From Linyphia triangularis (taxonomy: Eukaryota > Arthropoda > Arachnida > Araneae > Linyphiidae), in the NCBI GenBank assembly GCA_963978545.1, contig OZ021732.1, positions 44,216,059-44,280,058 on the forward strand: 64,000 nucleotides of DNA. The letters are read 5' to 3'. A model generated the notes under the pieces. The model did no database searches. It saw only the letters and a program-made list of their open reading frames with translations, and was not told the DNA's origin. Positions within the stretch are counted from its first letter, which is position 1, and every line of letters starts with the position of its first letter. The position numbers were made by a program, and so were the translations under genes. Of this stretch, positions 12,672 to 20,102 are shown piece by piece.

Positions 12672-13655
12672 ATGGCACCTACCATAAGGTTTTCATTAAA
12701 ACCGCGCATCCGCATAAGGTAGTTGCCATTGAAAAAAATCATGTTTTTCAGTGATTGCTAAAACACGACTCTAATGATTTTGATCAAAATCGCTGTGGTT
12801 CTAAACATCGCCACCTCCGAAATTTCCGTAAAAATGCTTTAATGGCGTAAAAAGCTGAAAAACGAATGCCTTCAATGCAGAGTTCTCTTTCCTTGAGCAT
12901 ACCTCATCAACGATAGTTTGTTCTTCTCTCCTCAGTTTCATTTATAATAAAGAATTATATATATGTATTATCAAAAAGTAAATCATCATGGCGAATTTTT
13001 TCCCCCCTAAAGACCCATACAAGAATTACCGCAAAAAATATCGCCATACTAGCCATTTCTTCTAAATGAACGGTGAAAATATAATAACGGTAAATGACAC
13101 AAATCCGCGTCAGTATCATAGTATAATTGAAAGTTGTGCGATGTTCACCACTCTTAGTTTTCCCTATTTTGTGCAAGAAGGCATAGTAAAAAGAAGGCGA
13201 AATACACTTAATTAAGGAACGTAGGAAATTAGATTTGGAAATTGTGGGACGCCCCTACAATCCACCTACTAATACAGTAATATCAGCAGCCAGTCAATGA
13301 CTTCAGTCAGTAACTGGTCAGTGCGAGGCACGTTTGAACATGAATACGCATGCATAACTGGCGATTTCGGAGGTGGTGATCCGTAAATTGTATTCCGTTG
13401 GATTTGGCAAATAAACGAAAATTTTCAATTTTTTTCAGAAAAGGACGCTATTTTCAAAGAAAAAGGGCAGGGAGGTAGCGCCTCCATCGAAAAACGGCTA
13501 GGACGATCTCTGATTTTATAAAATGGAGATTTATTTTGAAAAAATTTACCATGACGTGCCCATGCGTGAATTCATACATGAGGTTAATTCTATAGGGTGA
13601 AATTGATTTTCAATGCGTGTTCACGCAGATTTCACGCATTTTGGCGAGCTCTGCT
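12672..13655 (-). repeat. Right arm of the roughly 1 kb inverted repeat
   Basis: This is the inverted counterpart of 9062-10082, starting with the complement of the GGTAGGTGCCATG block and ending at CGCATTTTGGCGAGCTCTG. It ends only about 85 bp before the Polinton target site. Confidence 0.8.
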
Positions 13656-13740
13656 CATTACCGTTAAAGAGTTCAAAAATTTGATTAAATTTTTAATTCC
13701 TTACTATAGTTGATTCGGCTTAGTCACAACTGCTTACATC

Positions 13741-13746
13741 TCTGTT
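13741..13746 (+). repeat. Left target-site duplication of the Polinton (tctgtt)
   Basis: The six bases tctgtt directly precede the AGTAGTAGG terminus. The identical six bases follow the inverted terminus at 26124-26129. A 6 bp duplication is the Polinton/Maverick hallmark. Confidence 0.92.
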
Positions 13747-13792
13747 AGTAGTAGGATTTTAAGAGTTCTGCGCCATGAGGGGGGAAGGGGGA

Positions 13793-13947
13793 TATCCCCC
13801 CTCACTGTACCTTATCCCCCCTCACTGTACCTTATCCCCCCTCAGTGTCCATCCTTATCCCCCCTCACTGTCCATCCTTATCCCCCTTCATTGTTAACCC
13901 TTATCCCCCCTCACTGTTCTTCCTTATCCCCCCCCCCCCTACTAGGA
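13793..13947 (+). repeat. C-rich subterminal tandem repeats (left)
   Basis: There are seven head-to-tail copies of a 19-23 bp unit built on TTATCCCCCCTCACTGT(A/C)C, with small variations between units. They are preceded by a GGGGGATATCCCCC palindrome. They sit about 45 bp inside the element end and are mirrored at 25925-26083. The position suggests a replication or transposase/terminal-protein binding region; this role is inferred. Confidence 0.85.
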
Positions 13948-14280
13948 GGTGTTTAGTTGTTCTGCTCCTTCTGCTAAGTAGATACAATATACTTATAGGT
14001 TATTTTTCGTGACGTCACAACGGGGACAATGACTTATTTTTGGTTACTTGCTTTTTGTTCTAAAGTTTATTAATGCGAGGGCAACATGTCTCTCATGATT
14101 GGTTGAAATTCAATTACTTACTTGCTTCTGATTGGCTAATGACTTCACCTTGGAAATACAGCAGAAATTGGATAAAGTTTAGTTAAGCGGGATGGCAACG
14201 ACACAGTTTTGGGTTTAAACTAAGCTTTAGGTACCTGTGGCGCCCTCTAGGGACAAGGAGTGAATTTTAAGTTAAATAAT

Positions 14281-14302
14281 ATATATATATATATATATAT
14301 AT
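14281..14302. repeat. (TA)n microsatellite in the left Polinton arm
   Basis: A run of about 22 bases of AT, compared with about 54 bases at the mirrored place (25540-25593). This is the main length difference between the two arms. Confidence 0.9.
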
Positions 14303-14321
14303 TTAAAAATATTTCTTCAAC

Positions 14322-14410
14322 TGGAATCAACCGGGATTCGAACCTGCATGCTAAAATGTCTTCGCGGCTCAGTAGTCTGTCGATTTGACAACTGAGCCGC
14401 GAAGCCATAC
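14322..14410 (-). other. tRNA-Ser-like remnant and 14 bp hairpin (left)
   Basis: Read on the minus strand there is a perfect B-box, GGTTCGAATCCC, preceded by a GGCTCAGTTGTCAAATCGAC block resembling a class II tRNA A-box/D-arm, a CAGACTACTGA anticodon-loop-like segment and a long variable-arm-like segment. Anticodon and T stems do not pair properly, so a working tRNA is doubtful. Instead a perfect 14 bp inverted repeat (CTTCGCGGCTCAGT at 14360-14373 and its complement at 14391-14404) forms a strong hairpin. An RNA polymerase III promoter, a transcription end signal or a replication structure are possible roles. Confidence 0.45.
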
Positions 14411-14661
14411 CTTTTATAAGGTAATGTATCTAGAAGTTTATGTCAGTAGTAGATATGGAAGTGTCGAGTGAAGTTACTATTGGTTCTTGCATCTATTTTG
14501 GAATTCTTCTAATTTTTACGGTAATTTATGGTGTGACAGAAAGTGGTCGATTATCAGTTGATTTTATTCTTCATTTAAATAAAACCGAATTTTTTTCTAT
14601 TTCGATGTAAAAATGTTAGGACTTAGAATAGAGATACATATTAATAAAATATCTTGCTGTA

Positions 14662-15705
14662 ATGAATGCAACGTATCAAGATCCAGCTCACATAGCAAGT
14701 TTTGGTGGTTTAGATGCATTGTACCGTGCTGCAGACGGCAAAGTTCCAAAGAAAACGATACAACATTGGCTGAAGGGGGTGGATGCATACACCCTACACA
14801 AGCCCATACGACATAAATTTCCTACGAATCGGGTAATAGTTCATAATATAGATCAACAGTGGCAAGCGGATTTAGTAGATATACCAAAATTAGTAAAGTT
14901 TAATGATGGCTATAGATATATTTTGTGTGTTGTCGATATACTGTCAAAACATGCATGGACAATTCCTCTCAAGCAGAAAAAGGGTACTGATATTGTTAAG
15001 GCCTTTCAAATAATATTCAAGGAGCGCTCTCCGAAATCGCTTCAAACTGATCAAGGAACTGAATTTAAAAACAAAATTTTTCAAACATTCCTGAAAAAGA
15101 AGGGAATAAGGTTTTTTACAACATTTAACTCAGCAAAGGCATCCATAGTGGAAAGGTTCAATAGAACCTTAAAGACGAAAATGTGGAAATATTTTACTGC
15201 GAAAAATACACATAAATATATAGATGTAATTCAAGATTTAGTGAAAAGTTATAATCATACTTACCATTCAAGTATCAAACGAGCTCCTGTCGATGTGAAT
15301 GCAGAAAACGAACAAGATGTTTGGAATGCATTATACGGAGATATGGTGAATTTACCTGAACCCAAGTGTATATTTCATGTGGATGACGTCGTACGCATTT
15401 CAAAGAAAAAAATAACTTTTGAAAAGGGGTATGAAACGAATTGGACGGAAGAATTGTTTGTCATAACAGAATGTGTCAAAAGGCAGCCTGCAGTGTATAG
15501 AGTGAATGATTTATTAGGAGAGTCTATAAAAGGGACGTTTTATGCGCAAGAGTTGCAAAAGGTTACAATGAAAGATGAATTTCCAATTGAGAAAGTTTTA
15601 AGAAAACGCTTGCGTAAAAAGAAAATGGAATATTTTGTGAAATATCGAGGATATCCCGACAAGTTTAATCAATGGATTCCCACTTCAAATTTATTAGCCC
15701 TATAA
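14662..15705 (+). CDS. Polinton retroviral-type integrase with chromodomain (left copy)
   Basis: This 347 aa protein inserts the element DNA into the host genome. The N-terminal region has the ASFGG...LYRAA and WL..DAYTLHKPIR pattern of Polinton integrases. The RNase H-fold DDE core has D70 in WQADLVDI, D130 in QTDQGTEF and E164 in ASIVERFN. The C-terminus holds a chromodomain (about residues 300-345: EKVLRKRL...YFVKYRGY...WIPTSNL), which in the family can guide integration to marked chromatin. Its stop codon TAA lies inside the TATA box of the next transcription unit. The frame is intact and identical to the right copy. The start is the first ATG in frame; a slightly different start cannot be excluded. 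Confidence 0.95.
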   Translation: MNATYQDPAHIASFGGLDALYRAADGKVPKKTIQHWLKGVDAYTLHKPIRHKFPTNRVIVHNIDQQWQADLVDIPKLVKFNDGYRYILCVVDILSKHAWTIPLKQKKGTDIVKAFQIIFKERSPKSLQTDQGTEFKNKIFQTFLKKKGIRFFTTFNSAKASIVERFNRTLKTKMWKYFTAKNTHKYIDVIQDLVKSYNHTYHSSIKRAPVDVNAENEQDVWNALYGDMVNLPEPKCIFHVDDVVRISKKKITFEKGYETNWTEELFVITECVKRQPAVYRVNDLLGESIKGTFYAQELQKVTMKDEFPIEKVLRKRLRKKKMEYFVKYRGYPDKFNQWIPTSNLLAL

Positions 15706-15742
15706 ATATTGATGACACACGTTGCAAGACTCATTCGTCATC
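15701..15742 (+). promoter_or_regulatory. TATA box plus TCATT initiator before the penton-like gene (left)
   Basis: TATAAATA at 15701-15708 contains the integrase stop codon. The initiator-like ACTCATTC has its A at 15733, 32 nt after the first T of the TATA box, and the ATG follows at 15743, which would leave a leader of about 10 nt. The same geometry recurs before the ATPase and the 109 aa gene. Confidence 0.7.
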
Positions 15743-16486
15743 ATGAGTTTCTACATAACACTCATTTCGGATAGTTCCATGTCCTATTTTCCTGAAAACA
15801 AAATTTCCCATTTTATTACTCGCTTACCCATACCAATTGAACTGAAAGGAGAATGGGAAGTTGGAATGGTAGAGTTTTTATATCCGCATACTTGGTATAA
15901 TGTGAATCATCAAAATAATTTAATCGGTTTTGAAACGGATGGAAAGTTAGAGGTAGGAAGAAGATTACCTCCCGGTTGTTATGAGACGGTTCCTGATATT
16001 TTAAAGGCTATTTATGTGAAAGAACATGATGATAAAATTGTCACAAGTTATAATGCGGTAACGAAGCGTGTTGAGATAACTGTGAAAAATAATGCGAAAC
16101 TCATATTGTATCAAGGACTTGCTGAAATGCTTGGATTTGAACCTATGGAAATAACTTCGTTTGACGCAAGTATAGACACTACTGTTGTTGGTCCATTCGT
16201 AGCTGACCCCTCTGCACATTATCGCGTATTGATGATTTATATCGATATAGTAGAACCGCAAATCATGGGCGATGTTTTAGCACCTCTCCTTCGAGTGGTC
16301 AGAGTGAGAGGACAAGATGGTGAAATGATCAGTGAGCAATATGATAGACCTCATTATTTGCCTGTAAACCGGAAAATGATTGAGACTTTGGAAATCGTTA
16401 TAAGGACGCATGCAGGGTGTTTAACGCCATTCGAACGTGGGTGCTCGTACGTGAAGTTACACTTTCGTCAGAAATCTCTCTCATGA
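15743..16486 (+). CDS. Penton-like minor capsid candidate (left copy)
   Basis: The protein is 247 aa from the chosen ATG at 15743, because the TATA/initiator module ends just before it; an upstream in-frame ATG at 15722 would lie before the predicted start of transcription. It begins MSFYITLISDSSMSYFPENK and contains LKGEWEVGMVEFLYPHTWYN, typical of a protein always found next to the capsid gene in arthropod Polintons and adintovirus-like elements. Its size and place fit the single-jelly-roll penton (minor capsid) protein, but no catalytic or metal site can be checked by eye, so the role is inferred from position. Compared with the right copy, base 16442 makes one codon Cys instead of Arg. 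Its stop overlaps the next start (ATGA). Confidence 0.7.
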   Translation: MSFYITLISDSSMSYFPENKISHFITRLPIPIELKGEWEVGMVEFLYPHTWYNVNHQNNLIGFETDGKLEVGRRLPPGCYETVPDILKAIYVKEHDDKIVTSYNAVTKRVEITVKNNAKLILYQGLAEMLGFEPMEITSFDASIDTTVVGPFVADPSAHYRVLMIYIDIVEPQIMGDVLAPLLRVVRVRGQDGEMISEQYDRPHYLPVNRKMIETLEIVIRTHAGCLTPFERGCSYVKLHFRQKSLS

Positions 16487-16908
16487 TGTATGTCCCCTAT
16501 CAGTGTTGTCAAAAATCTTTCGAAGATTATTATGTGCAGCAGACGGGAAAAGGCTTGAATTATTATCAAGGAAGTTCTTATCAGAGAGGATATGGATTAG
16601 GAGGTCTATTCAGATCATTTTTTCGTGCCGCAGCACCGCTACTGAAATCAGGTGCTAAAGCTATTGGGAAACAAATGTTTCACAGCGGTGTCAACCTGAT
16701 GAATGATGTTTCTCAAGGCCAAGATTTTAAAATGGCCGCCAAACGAAGACTCAAAGAAGCTGGAAATGTGTTAACAGATAAAGCCGCCACCAAAGTCAAG
16801 ACTATGATTGGTAGTGGAAAAAGACATAAAAAGCGTATGCAGAAGAAAAAATCATTCATTCCCCGTTCAGCCAAGAAGAAGTGCACATCGCATGATATTT
16901 TCTCCTAA
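16483..16908 (+). CDS. Basic pVI/core-like virion protein candidate (left copy)
   Basis: The 141 aa frame starts at 16483 in an ATGA overlap with the penton-like stop; an upstream in-frame ATG at 16417 would bury 66 nt in the preceding gene and is less likely. Visible parts are a Gly/Tyr-rich stretch, an amphipathic segment (GLGGLFRSFFRAAAPLLKSG, about residues 38-57), and a very basic C-terminal tail with a Cys (KRHKKRMQKKK...SAKKKC). M108-I-G-S-G112 matches the adenain cleavage consensus (M/I/L)-x-G-x-G, just before the basic tail. This layout recalls adenovirus minor core or membrane-lytic proteins cut by their protease. Similarity is by architecture, not proven homology. Its stop overlaps the capsid start (TAATG). 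Confidence 0.65.
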   Translation: MMYVPYQCCQKSFEDYYVQQTGKGLNYYQGSSYQRGYGLGGLFRSFFRAAAPLLKSGAKAIGKQMFHSGVNLMNDVSQGQDFKMAAKRRLKEAGNVLTDKAATKVKTMIGSGKRHKKRMQKKKSFIPRSAKKKCTSHDIFS

Positions 16909-18215
16909 TGGCTTCCTTCATCTACAAAGACTCTGCTCCCTGCGTCAAGTCGGAATTGGATTTATTTTCAATTCCCCCAACCCAGACCGTTATCGAAAAA
17001 GGACAATTTGTCGAATTTCATCCCCTTTCAAGTGTTCGAGATGGTGGACCGATTGAATTCACAATATCGGGGAGTGGTGAAGAATATGTGGACTTAGCTG
17101 CATCCTATCTACACGTGAAAGTGAAAGTGACGAAAGCAGACGGAACCAAACTACCTGAAAATGAGCCAGTAGCTCCTATCAACCTTTTACTACACTCCCT
17201 ATTCAGCCAAGTGGACGTCAGTTTAAATGAAAGAAATATCTCCTCTGCAAGCAATACCTACCCTTTCAGAGCCTATATAGAGACATTGTTAAATTATGGA
17301 GAAGATGCCAAAAAAAGTTTACTCACCTGTGAAGGATTCTACAAAGATACACAACCTGATATGGTGGATCCAGTGAATGCAAATGCTGATTCCGGAATGA
17401 AGACACGATACAATCTTATCAAAAATAGCCGAACCGTAGACATGATCGGTCAACTACATTGCGACATTTTCCAACAAAATCGTCTCATGATCAACTTAGT
17501 GGATATAAAAATTAAAATGATACGTAGTAAATCTTCATTCTGTTTAATTTCAACCAAGGAGGATAGTGACTATAAAATAGTTCTGGAACACGCTTCAATA
17601 TTTATTAGAAAAGTGAAGGTGAGTCCTGCTGTTGCTATCGCACATGCCAAGGCTTTGGAGAAGACATCTTGCAAATATCCAATTGATCGCGTGATTTGCA
17701 AAACTTATAGCATTGCTAAGGGAAGTTGGTCCTTTTTACAAGATAATGTGTTTCTAGGATTGATGCCAAAACGTGTTATACTTACCTGTTTGGGAAATGC
17801 TGCAATGAATGGACAATATTCACAGAACCCGTTCCTGTTTTCACATCACAGTGCAAACTTTGTATCCATCTACGTAGATGGACAACCGGTTCCTTGCAAG
17901 CCGTTAGAACTCAATTTTGATTCCAACAACTACGTTCGCGCTTATCACAGTTTATTCTCAGGATTTAATCGCGATAAGGGAATTTACTTATCTCAAGAAG
18001 AATACGCCAAAGGACATGTACTTTACGCATTTGATCTAAGTCCTGATCTTTGTGACGGAGAGCATTTTAATCTACAATATCAAGGAAATTTGCGTGTAGA
18101 AATTAAATTTTCTGAAGCTATTCAAGAAACATTATCTGTGCTGATTTATGCAGAGTTTCAAAACGTGATTGAAATATCAAAATCACGTCACGTGGTGTGT
18201 GATTTTCCGAATTAA
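16908..18215 (+). CDS. Major capsid protein, double-jelly-roll type (left copy)
   Basis: This 435 aa protein belongs to the F54H12.2-like family of animal genomes, the Polinton/adintovirus hexon-type major capsid protein. Recognisable landmarks are an N-terminal region with GPIEFTISGSGEEYVDLAAS, a strand HVKVKVTKADG, the conserved INLLLHSLFSQVDVSLN block around residue 100, and YPFRAYIETLLNYG around residues 122-135. The second half (QYSQNPFLFSH, FDSNNYVRAYHSLF) matches the second barrel in order. Trimers would build the icosahedral shell and interact with the penton-like protein and ATPase. The frame is intact; start and stop overlap neighbours by one base (TAATG at both ends), suggesting coupled translation. 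Identical to the right copy. Confidence 0.88.
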   Translation: MASFIYKDSAPCVKSELDLFSIPPTQTVIEKGQFVEFHPLSSVRDGGPIEFTISGSGEEYVDLAASYLHVKVKVTKADGTKLPENEPVAPINLLLHSLFSQVDVSLNERNISSASNTYPFRAYIETLLNYGEDAKKSLLTCEGFYKDTQPDMVDPVNANADSGMKTRYNLIKNSRTVDMIGQLHCDIFQQNRLMINLVDIKIKMIRSKSSFCLISTKEDSDYKIVLEHASIFIRKVKVSPAVAIAHAKALEKTSCKYPIDRVICKTYSIAKGSWSFLQDNVFLGLMPKRVILTCLGNAAMNGQYSQNPFLFSHHSANFVSIYVDGQPVPCKPLELNFDSNNYVRAYHSLFSGFNRDKGIYLSQEEYAKGHVLYAFDLSPDLCDGEHFNLQYQGNLRVEIKFSEAIQETLSVLIYAEFQNVIEISKSRHVVCDFPN

Positions 18216-18691
18216 TGGATACTTTACAAATAACTAGAATTCTATCGAAAAATGCAAAAACCAAAAACATATTCTTGGGCGTTTTCTCAAGTGATCAATT
18301 ACCCACCTCTATTCGAAACTTTCCTGCCTGCTTTGTAGCCAATACAGACAAGTCCAATCAAGAAGGAACTCATTGGGTAGCTTTCTATATAGAATCCCCT
18401 ACACAAATATGTTTCTTTGATTCGTTCGGAAATCCACCATCCTATTTTTCTGGAGAAATAGCAAGTTATGTGAAGCCTTATCAACATGTAGAGTTTAATC
18501 CTATGGTACTTCAATCGAATGCGAGTTCCGTTTGTGGACAATATTGTATTTATTATCTATATTCTAAATGTAATGGCCGTTCTTTGAACGATATCCTCTT
18601 ATCTTTTGTATCTAACCAACACTGTAATGATATCAAAGTGCACCATTTTATAATCAAGCACTTTAGAGTTGTAGCATCATTTTATCAATAA
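18215..18691 (+). CDS. Adenain-type cysteine protease (left copy)
   Basis: This 158 aa protein belongs to the adenovirus-protease/Ulp1-like clan. The catalytic set is visible: H53 (GTHWVAF), D69 (CFFDSFG), Q100 (VLQSNASS) and C107 (SSVCGQYC), with Q100 seven residues before the nucleophile as in adenain. It would cleave capsid and core precursors during particle maturation; a candidate cleavage motif lies in the pVI-like protein encoded upstream. The length is slightly short of adenain (about 200 aa) but all motifs are present. The start overlaps the capsid stop (TAATG). The stop TAA is embedded in AATAAA at 18687-18692. Confidence 0.92.
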   Translation: MDTLQITRILSKNAKTKNIFLGVFSSDQLPTSIRNFPACFVANTDKSNQEGTHWVAFYIESPTQICFFDSFGNPPSYFSGEIASYVKPYQHVEFNPMVLQSNASSVCGQYCIYYLYSKCNGRSLNDILLSFVSNQHCNDIKVHHFIIKHFRVVASFYQ

Positions 18692-18692
18692 A
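18687..18692 (+). terminator. Polyadenylation signal AATAAA overlapping the protease stop (left)
   Basis: AATAAA includes the protease stop codon and is followed 5 bp later by the TATA box of the ATPase gene. It is a candidate 3' end for the four-gene structural unit. No downstream GU-rich element was assessed. Confidence 0.55.
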
Positions 18693-18697
18693 GAAAG

Positions 18698-18736
18698 TAT
18701 TTAAACAGTAACACATTGCTTCGTCTCTCATTCATC
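18698..18736 (+). promoter_or_regulatory. TATA box plus TCATT initiator before the ATPase gene (left)
   Basis: TATTTAAA at 18698-18705 is followed by TCTCATTCATC. The initiator A at 18730 is 32 nt after the first T of the TATA box, and the ATG at 18737 is only 7 nt further on. Confidence 0.65.
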
Positions 18737-19354
18737 ATGGAATTTCCAAAGTTGCAACACCCTTTTACCATGGTAATCGCCGGTCCTACAGGATGCGGTA
18801 AAAGCTATTTTGTGAGGGATTTGATAAGAGAAAAGCAGGAGATGTTTTCAAAAGTTCCCGATAAAATTGCTTGGTTTTACGGAATATATCAACCCTTATA
18901 TGATGAAATTGATAATGTGACATTTGTAGAAGGCTTACCAGCTACATTTAAAGAATTTTTAGGAGAACATACACTCTTTGTAATTGATGATTTAATGTCA
19001 AATGCTAACAGTCGATTAACTGACCTTTTTACAAAAGGCAGTCATCATTTAAACCTGAGTGTTATCTTCATAACACAAAATTTTTTCTACAAGGGGAAAG
19101 AAATGCGTGATATTACATTAAATGCACATTATTTAGTACTGTGTAAAAATAGACGAGACTTGAGTCAAATCTCACACCTCGGAAGACAATTATTTCCTCG
19201 AAATGTGAAGCTCTTTCAAGAAGTCTTTGAAGATGCTACGAAAAACCCCTATTCCTATCTATTTATAGATTTACGTGCTGAAACACCTGAAGAGTTACGA
19301 TTGCGTACCAAGATTTTACCCAATCAAACACAGCTAGTTTATCAATTTAAATGA
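18737..19354 (+). CDS. FtsK/HerA-type (A32-like) packaging ATPase (left copy)
   Basis: The protein is 205 aa from ATG 18737, chosen because the initiator lies 7 nt before it; an in-frame ATG at 18716 precedes the predicted start of transcription. Walker A is GPTGCGKS (about residues 16-23) and Walker B is LFVIDDLM. A downstream ITQNFFYKG stretch matches the sensor region of the poxvirus A32/Polinton ATPase family. It would pump DNA into preformed capsids at a vertex. The stop TGA directly abuts the TATA box of the next unit. Confidence 0.92.
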   Translation: MEFPKLQHPFTMVIAGPTGCGKSYFVRDLIREKQEMFSKVPDKIAWFYGIYQPLYDEIDNVTFVEGLPATFKEFLGEHTLFVIDDLMSNANSRLTDLFTKGSHHLNLSVIFITQNFFYKGKEMRDITLNAHYLVLCKNRRDLSQISHLGRQLFPRNVKLFQEVFEDATKNPYSYLFIDLRAETPEELRLRTKILPNQTQLVYQFK

Positions 19355-19396
19355 TATAAAAGTGAATGACTTTCAAGAAAAGTATCATTTAGCAAG
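19355..19396 (+). promoter_or_regulatory. TATA box plus TCATT initiator before the 109 aa gene (left)
   Basis: TATAAAAG at 19355-19362 starts right after the ATPase stop. TATCATTTAG has its initiator A at 19387, 32 nt from the TATA start, and the ATG follows at 19397. Confidence 0.7.
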
Positions 19397-19726
19397 ATGA
19401 CGCTTAAGAAGGAGCAACTCGATCAATTACGACTGTTGCAAATTTGTCCGTTAAAGTTACGAAAAACGTTATTGAGCAAACTCAATAAGAAGTGTATAAA
19501 AGCAATATGTGAATGTTGCATGAACACATTAAATGGAAATATTCCATTGAGTGTACGACAGAAGAAAGCGCTCTCAAAACATAAAAAGACATTACGCAAT
19601 TTAAGTAATCGTAAAGATTCTTTAGTAAAAAAGCGTAAAATAATTTTACAGAAAGGAGGTTTTCTCAACGTACTGATCCCTGCTGCTTTGAGTGTTCTGA
19701 CTACTTTATTTCATGGCTCAAATTAA
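19397..19726 (+). CDS. Small basic protein with hydrophobic C-terminus (left copy)
   Basis: The 109 aa frame has a Lys/Leu-rich N-terminal half containing a Cys cluster (CIKAICECC). A strongly basic middle follows (RQKKALSKHKKTLR, LVKKRK), then a hydrophobic tail beginning GGFLNVLIPAALSVL. This layout (basic region, GGFL, hydrophobic tail) recurs in small Polinton and adintovirus proteins, but I cannot assign a function. A capsid cement, core or membrane-active role is possible. It has its own TATA/initiator module, and its last 14 bases overlap the start of the next frame. Confidence 0.75.
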   Translation: MTLKKEQLDQLRLLQICPLKLRKTLLSKLNKKCIKAICECCMNTLNGNIPLSVRQKKALSKHKKTLRNLSNRKDSLVKKRKIILQKGGFLNVLIPAALSVLTTLFHGSN

Positions 19727-20102
19727 GAAGTTTGCTCTTATACCTGAAGAATTGGTGACCAAACATACTGTTTCCAATAAAAGATTGAGTGAATTGGATA
19801 AGGCAATGATGAAAATTTTGCATAGTGACTTACCTGATCATGAAAAATTGGTTCTCTACCATGAACTGCTGAAGAAAAGTTTAAATCTACAAGAATTTAA
19901 TAATTCACGTCCGAACGAACAAAGTAAGACAGTACAGAAGAACACTGAAGAAAAAAAAGTTGAAGAATCTGCAGAAGATAGTAGAGAACCAATTTTTCAT
20001 GATCAGGTAAGTCACTATGCAAAATTTTCATCATTGCCTTATCCAATTCACTCAATCTTTTATTGGAAACAGTATGTTTGGTCACCAATTCTTCAGGTAT
20101 AA
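19713..20102 (+). CDS. Truncated chimeric frame crossing the palindrome centre
   Basis: This 129 aa frame starts 14 bases inside the preceding gene. Residues 1-49 come from the left arm and are shared with the right-arm copy. Residues 50-90 come from the unique 121 bp centre (charged, E/K-rich). The rest is antisense to the right arm and so is not native. It is the 5' part of a Polinton gene whose 3' part was lost when the inverted copy formed. Function is unknown: the native part is a charged helical protein (LSELDKAMMKIL, DHEKLVLYHELLKKSL). Confidence 0.7.
   Translation: MAQIKKFALIPEELVTKHTVSNKRLSELDKAMMKILHSDLPDHEKLVLYHELLKKSLNLQEFNNSRPNEQSKTVQKNTEEKKVEESAEDSREPIFHDQVSHYAKFSSLPYPIHSIFYWKQYVWSPILQV
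19860..19980 (+). other. Unique 121 bp centre of the palindrome
   Basis: Bases 19860-19980 have no inverted partner. 19859 pairs with 19981, whereas 19860 does not pair with 19980. The centre continues the eighth gene in frame from the left arm, so it is genuine element sequence left between a strand-switch point and its partner. Confidence 0.9.

Larger units (their letters stand above)
13747..19859 (+). repeat. Left arm of the Polinton palindrome (6,113 bp)
   Basis: Between the two TA tracts, positions pair with the right arm by x + x' = 39840. This holds from the integrase gene to 19859/19981. Outside the TA tract the offset shifts by about 30 bp because the right TA run is longer. Confidence 0.95.

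Noticed and set aside
14613..14816. Second frame over the integrase start (also its mirror)
   Set aside because: Shadow of the integrase gene in another frame; no motif of its own.
16417..16482. Longer N-terminus for the pVI-like protein
   Set aside because: Would overlap the penton-like gene by 70 bp. The ATGA start at 16483 matches the tight overlaps of the neighbouring genes.
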